Shown: in pieces, positions 7,320 to 9,561 of the stretch
Position numbering within the stretch: position 1 is the first letter of the stretch
How the letters are laid out: every line of letters begins with the position of its first letter
Assembly: GCA_949127685.1 (NCBI GenBank)
Contig: CASBPW010000190.1
Span: 1-9,561 of the forward strand
Direction of reading: 5' to 3'
DNA from: Candidatus Sivonenia alaskensis PMM_0068
Lineage (GTDB): Bacteria; Cyanobacteriota; Cyanobacteriia; Gloeobacterales; PMM-0068
DNA length: 9,561 nucleotides
Made by a program: the position numbers and the translations under genes
Notes under the pieces: model-generated
Told to the model about the DNA's origin: nothing
What the model saw: the letters and a program-made list of their open reading frames with translations, nothing else
The model's database searches: none

Positions 7320-7360
7320 CCATCTTCTTAGGGTCTAACTAAACCTCCTCCAGAAGATGG
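7320..7360 (-). promoter_or_regulatory. mgtE 5' leader hairpin next to the ribosome site
   Basis: A perfect 9-bp inverted repeat, CCATCTTCT (7320-7328) and AGAAGATGG (7352-7360), encloses a 23-nt loop. On the mgtE mRNA the 3' arm runs straight into the Shine-Dalgarno sequence (GGAGGAAGGGAGAG) and ends 12 nt before the ATG. The loop carries a second, stronger ribosome-site-like GGAGGAGG (plus-strand CCTCCTCC, 7344-7351). Folding could therefore affect ribosome loading. It does not resemble the large M-box Mg2+ riboswitch. Function is inferred from position only. Confidence 0.4.
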
Positions 7361-7478
7361 GAATCCCAAAAACTGAAAGAGCTAGGTACTCGGACCGTTG
7401 CTACTACTCAAAGCTGAGCCTCAAAATCAACATCTGGAAACATTTAAGCCACTAGGTTTAATTTTCCAGACCAGGTAT

Positions 7479-7484
7479 ATTGTA
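7479..7484 (-). promoter_or_regulatory. Putative -10 box for mgtE (TACAAT)
   Basis: Minus-strand TACAAT, 5 of 6 to the -10 consensus. It predicts a start of transcription near 7472 and an mgtE leader of about 165 nt that would include the hairpin. The centre of the CRP-like site would fall near -38.5, close to the -41.5 of class II CRP-activated promoters. There is no good -35 hexamer, as expected for an activator-dependent promoter. Confidence 0.35.
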
Positions 7485-7501
7485 CGCCATGAACAGAATG
7501 G

Positions 7502-7519
7502 TTGTGAATACGCTCACAA
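7502..7519. promoter_or_regulatory. CRP-type binding site, TGTGA-N6-TCACA
   Basis: TTGTGA (7502-7507), six-base spacer, TCACAA (7514-7519): a perfect 6+6 inverted repeat that contains the exact TGTGA-N6-TCACA consensus of E. coli CRP and of the cyanobacterial cAMP receptor protein SyCRP1. It lies 195 bp upstream of the mgtE ATG and 237 bp upstream of the ferredoxin ATG. A plus-strand CATAAT (7526-7531) lies just downstream, so the site could activate mgtE and block a plus-strand promoter, or act on only one. Binding itself is inferred. Confidence 0.55.
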
Positions 7520-7755
7520 AGACTACATAATCCTCCTCACAGGCCTTTTCAGTCCAGCTATTTGGCCTAACCTCCGGATAAAGCTTGAAGAAGAGGATTT
7601 TCCCGTTTTCTAGCCCCTGCCCATTGATAACTGTCTAGGTTTAGAGCCAGAACGTTTCTACGCAGAGTGCAAATATAGGGCCCCGGCTCTACGGATTCAA
7701 GAAAGTGCAAGACAGAAGCGTACAGTAGCAGGTCTAATGCCTTATCATTCCTAGC

Positions 7756-8061
7756 ATGACCTACACTGCCCAGATTCAGCATGGTGGCCAAGAGCACACT
7801 ATTACTATCGGTCCTCATGAAACAGTTCTCGTTGCCGCCTTACGTCAAGGAGTCCTGCTCAGTTCCTCCTGCGAAGCCGGGGTCTGCACCACCTGTGCTT
7901 CTCTGATTAAATCGGGCATCATCGATCAAAGTGAAGGAATGGGCATCGGTCTTGAATTACAGGAAAAAGGCTACGCCCTCTTGTGTGTTTCCTATCCCAA
8001 ATCTGATCTCGTGATTGAATCTGATAAGGAAGACGAAGTGTACCGCCAGCAGTTCGGCTAA
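7756..8061 (+). CDS. Plant-type [2Fe-2S] ferredoxin
   Basis: A 101-aa soluble one-electron carrier with a beta-grasp fold. The cluster ligands are all present: C39, C44 and C47 in SSSCEAGVCTTCASL, and C77 in YALLCVSYP, giving CX4CX2CX29C as in plant-type ferredoxins. The C-terminus (SDLVIESDKEDEVYRQQFG, 83-101) is slightly extended compared with photosynthetic PetF and ends in an EVYRQQF motif. This points to a low-abundance paralogue (FdC-like or Fed2/Fed3-like) rather than the main photosystem I acceptor. The loop is EAGVCTTC instead of PetF's usual RAGACSTC. The partner enzyme is unknown. It starts at ATG 7756 with a poor Shine-Dalgarno sequence. tsaB begins 4 bp after its stop, so the two are translated from one message. 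Confidence 0.92.
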   Translation: MTYTAQIQHGGQEHTITIGPHETVLVAALRQGVLLSSSCEAGVCTTCASLIKSGIIDQSEGMGIGLELQEKGYALLCVSYPKSDLVIESDKEDEVYRQQFG

Positions 8062-8065
8062 AAGT

Positions 8066-8698
8066 ATGCCAGCGGATTGGGGATTAGCACTCCATACCAC
8101 TACAGACATTCTTGGCTTAGCGCTCATGAGTTCTGATCAAGAATATCGTGACAGCCAAGAACGCTTAGGACTCGATTTATCTAATCTGTTGCTTGTCAGA
8201 ATGCGGGATTTCTTACCCCCTCAATCCCTACAGAACCTGGCTTTTATCGCAGTAGCGAATGGGCCAGGTAGTTTTACCAGTTCGCGGGTAGGCTTAGTGG
8301 TGGCTCGAACACTAGGCCAACAATTAGCTATCCCTGTTTTTACCATTTCCTCCCTTGCCTTGTGGGCTGGTAGGAACACAGAAAAGGCCATCATTGCCGT
8401 ACACCTTGATGCCCGCAGAAATGAACGGTATGGCGCGATCTATCAAGGGGGAGATGGAGCTATGAAGCCTATTGTCGCTGAAGATATTTTTGCGGCAGAG
8501 ACGTGGCGCGCCTTATTAGAAACCCATCAACCCGATCAAGTGATTGATGGTGGAGCGCAGACTACTATTCCTGTGACCGCCCTAGCACAGATGGCATGGC
8601 AACGCTATCAGCAGGGAGAGCGTCCCTTATGGAATGAGGCAGTCGCTAACTACATGAGGCAGCCTGCGATTAACACTCAATCATCTACTGGTTCGTAG
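8066..8698 (+). CDS. tsaB: tRNA threonylcarbamoyladenosine biosynthesis protein TsaB
   Basis: TsaB (YeaZ), 210 aa, the non-catalytic partner of TsaD in the TsaBDE complex that adds threonylcarbamoyl to A37 of ANN-decoding tRNAs. It has the ASKHA fold: an N-terminal strand-turn LALHTTTDILGLAL (7-20), in which His10 replaces the Asp of 'LAxDTS' in E. coli-type TsaB; the signature NGPGSFTSSRVGL (66-78); and DARRNERYGAIY (115-126), matching the DARxxEVY segment. The C-terminal YMRQPAI (196-202) matches the usual end of the family, so the protein is complete. ATG 8066 was chosen because it starts the family's N-terminus and follows the ferredoxin stop by 4 bp. The frame also opens at 8015 inside the ferredoxin gene, giving an unrelated Lys/Ser-rich leader. 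Its last 22 bp overlap the convergent VOC gene. Confidence 0.92.
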   Translation: MPADWGLALHTTTDILGLALMSSDQEYRDSQERLGLDLSNLLLVRMRDFLPPQSLQNLAFIAVANGPGSFTSSRVGLVVARTLGQQLAIPVFTISSLALWAGRNTEKAIIAVHLDARRNERYGAIYQGGDGAMKPIVAEDIFAAETWRALLETHQPDQVIDGGAQTTIPVTALAQMAWQRYQQGERPLWNEAVANYMRQPAINTQSSTGS

Positions 8699-9042
8699 AG
8701 GAATTCAAAAAGATTGCCATCAGGATCTTTGGCATAGAAAGAACGGGTGCCATCCCGATGGTTGAGGATTTTGCTGGTCGTATAGCCTTGGGCTTGTAGC
8801 TTCTCGAAGTAAGGCTGGATCTCATTGAGGTCACGAAAGACGAACCCAAAGTGGGGCCCCGCGTGTTTATACTCAGGTCCTAGCAAGGCCAATCCGTCAT
8901 CTCCAGCTTTCACATAGGCCCAGTCGGAATCTTGCCATGCTACCTCCATACCCAGGTCGGTATAAAAGGTCACAGCTCTGGCAACATCTTGAACGTGCAC
9001 GGCTACATGGCCAAGGCGGCTAAGTTTTGTCTGAGTAAGCAT
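8677..9042 (-). CDS. VOC (glyoxalase/bleomycin-resistance) family protein
   Basis: A single-module vicinal-oxygen-chelate protein of 121 aa with the usual beta-alpha-beta-beta-beta repeat. The first module is LGHVAVHVQDVARAVTFYTDLG (10-31). The second contains GPHFGFVFRDL (62-72) and SFYAKDPDGNLFEFLYEP (101-118). Candidate metal ligands are His12, His64 and Glu113, in the positions used by glyoxalase I and dioxygenase members. Substrates of the family vary widely (methylglyoxal-glutathione, catechols, fosfomycin), and none is indicated here; it looks like a general 'lactoylglutathione lyase-like' member. The start is ATG 9042 with a weak GAG upstream. Its 3' end overlaps the last 22 bp of tsaB on the other strand, so the two transcripts are complementary at their ends. 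pcrA lies 101 bp upstream on the same strand. Confidence 0.88.
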   Translation of the reverse strand: MLTQTKLSRLGHVAVHVQDVARAVTFYTDLGMEVAWQDSDWAYVKAGDDGLALLGPEYKHAGPHFGFVFRDLNEIQPYFEKLQAQGYTTSKILNHRDGTRSFYAKDPDGNLFEFLYEPVDD

Positions 9043-9044
9043 AG

Positions 9045-9134
9045 CTCGGAAAAGAGAGGGGCTACTTCCAGGGTAACGGATAGGAGTTATTCACTGCAGT
9101 CCTGAGTAAGTAGTTTTGCCATCCGTATTCCGAG
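9045..9134 (-). promoter_or_regulatory. Nested inverted repeats in the leader of the VOC gene
   Basis: Between the pcrA stop and the VOC ATG, two nested inverted repeats occur: an outer pair CTCGGAA (9045-9051) / TTCCGAG (9128-9134) and an inner pair ACGGAT (9076-9081) / ATCCGT (9121-9126). In the minus-strand RNA the distal outer arm ends 2 nt before the VOC start codon, covering the only Shine-Dalgarno-like bases (GAG). The structure could regulate translation or be chance. Confidence 0.25.
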
Positions 9135-9143
9135 TCGAAGGAT

Positions 9144-9561
9144 TTAGATTTTTTCCAGGGCAGCAGTCCGTGGGTCTAAAATCTTTTTGCCCAAGCCAGG
9201 AAAGTTGACAGCAATGTAAAGCTTTTCTCCCGTTCCCAGAACATGGGTAATTTGCCCTTGGCCAAAAGAGGGGTGAAGCACTACTTCTCCCACGTCCCAC
9301 GTTTGATTAGGAGCAGGTTTTAGAGCGGTTTTGGCCGCTGGGGTCCGATAGCCTGGGGAAAAGGACTTGCGGGGACTATCCCCGGAGAGAAGATCCGATA
9401 CTTCTTCTAAAAATTGAGAAGTGATTGCCGGTTCCCGCTCACCGTAGAGTCTTCGTTCTTGAGCATGGCTGAGGAATAACCGCTCTTGCGCACGAGTAAC
9501 ACCCACATAACAAAGCCGTCTTTCTTCTTCTAAGGATTTTGGATCATCCAAGGAACGGAAA
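9144..9561 (-). CDS. pcrA: UvrD/PcrA-type DNA helicase, C-terminal fragment
   Basis: Only the last part of a superfamily 1A 3'-5' DNA helicase is present; the frame stays open to the right edge, so the gene continues outside the window. About 139 residues are visible of a protein usually 700-780 aa long. The fragment begins FRSLDDPKSLEEERRLCYVG and continues into helicase motif VI, VGVTRAQERL, which holds the arginine finger for ATP hydrolysis. A low-complexity linker follows (about SPRKSFSPGYRTPAAKTALK). The end is a Tudor-like domain (VGEVVLHPSFGQGQITHVLG, later FPGLGKKIL), which in PcrA binds RNA polymerase. That tail argues for PcrA/UvrD rather than Rep. The protein works in nucleotide-excision repair, in removing RecA filaments and in transcription-replication conflicts. 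The stop is TAA at 9144-9146. No obvious terminator follows, so read-through into the VOC gene 101 bp downstream is possible. Confidence 0.93.
   Translation of the reverse strand, partial: FRSLDDPKSLEEERRLCYVGVTRAQERLFLSHAQERRLYGEREPAITSQFLEEVSDLLSGDSPRKSFSPGYRTPAAKTALKPAPNQTWDVGEVVLHPSFGQGQITHVLGTGEKLYIAVNFPGLGKKILDPRTAALEKI

Larger units (their letters stand above)
7308..7755. other. 448-bp divergent intergenic region, mgtE / ferredoxin
   Basis: No convincing gene is seen in this gap. A 71-codon plus-strand frame (7398-7613) and a minus-strand frame overlapping the ferredoxin start show no recognisable motif and cover the regulatory palindrome. The gap holds the mgtE leader hairpin (7320-7360), an imperfect stem TTAAGCC-ACTA-GGTTTAA followed by TTTT (about 7444-7465), a CRP-like site (7502-7519) with -10-like boxes on both sides, and a 7-bp inverted repeat TAGAGCC (7642-7648) / GGCTCTA (7685-7691). 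No tRNA, CRISPR or mobile-element end was recognised. Confidence 0.7.

Noticed and set aside
7308..7480. M-box (ykoK) Mg2+ riboswitch ahead of mgtE
   Set aside because: The leader is shorter, and none of the conserved M-box helices or loops was recognised by eye; only the simple hairpin is supported.
7398..7613. 71-codon plus-strand open frame in the mgtE/ferredoxin gap
   Set aside because: No recognisable motif, no good ribosome site, and the CRP-like palindrome and promoter-like boxes lie inside it; its length is expected by chance.

Overview
The window looks like chromosomal DNA of a cyanobacterium. The evidence is the company of genes: a YggT/Ycf19-type membrane protein, a ferritin-like di-iron protein, a plant-type [2Fe-2S] ferredoxin placed directly before tsaB (with the 'LALHTT' N-terminus I associate with cyanobacterial TsaB), plus argS, mgtE and pcrA. 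Most genes are roughly 50-57% GC where I counted. I saw no GCGATCGC (HIP1) octamer, which many cyanobacteria have in abundance, so this may be a lineage without HIP1. I cannot name a genus from sequence alone.

Layout from left to right. Positions 2-428 hold a decayed, frameshifted, C-terminally truncated integron integrase (intI-like). Next, on the minus strand, are a ferritin-like di-iron protein (496-1380, or up to 1461) and an upstream yggT gene (1458-1757), which read as a two-gene unit. A 172-bp divergent spacer separates them from a plus-strand pair: a family 9 glycosyltransferase (1930-2925) and arginyl-tRNA synthetase argS (2941-4767), 15 bp apart. After them lies a lower-GC patch (about 4.9-5.95 kb; 32% GC where counted in its centre) with an orphan single-pass membrane protein (4903-5478) and a small DoxX-like membrane protein (5568-5948). 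mgtE (5961-7307, minus) follows, converging with the DoxX-like gene.

A 448-bp non-coding stretch (7308-7755) lies between the divergent mgtE and ferredoxin genes and is the most interesting regulatory part of the window. It contains an exact CRP-type palindrome, TGTGA-N6-TCACA (7503-7518). It also has a -10-like box in roughly class II geometry towards mgtE, and a 9-bp perfect hairpin in the mgtE leader next to the Shine-Dalgarno sequence. A short proline-rich overlapping reading frame begins in that hairpin. The ferredoxin gene (7756-8061) and tsaB (8066-8698) form a tight plus-strand pair. tsaB overlaps tail-to-tail by 22 bp with a minus-strand VOC/glyoxalase-like gene (8677-9042). The window ends inside pcrA/uvrD (9144 to the right edge, minus), of which only the C-terminus is present.

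Functionally this is mostly housekeeping DNA: translation and tRNA modification (argS, tsaB), Mg2+ uptake (mgtE), electron transfer (ferredoxin), helicase repair (pcrA) and envelope glycosylation (GT9). Two spots look acquired or decayed: the integrase remnant at the left edge and the low-GC patch between argS and mgtE. I see no convincing complete novel system. The best leads are the putative cAMP-receptor-protein site and the structured mgtE leader.
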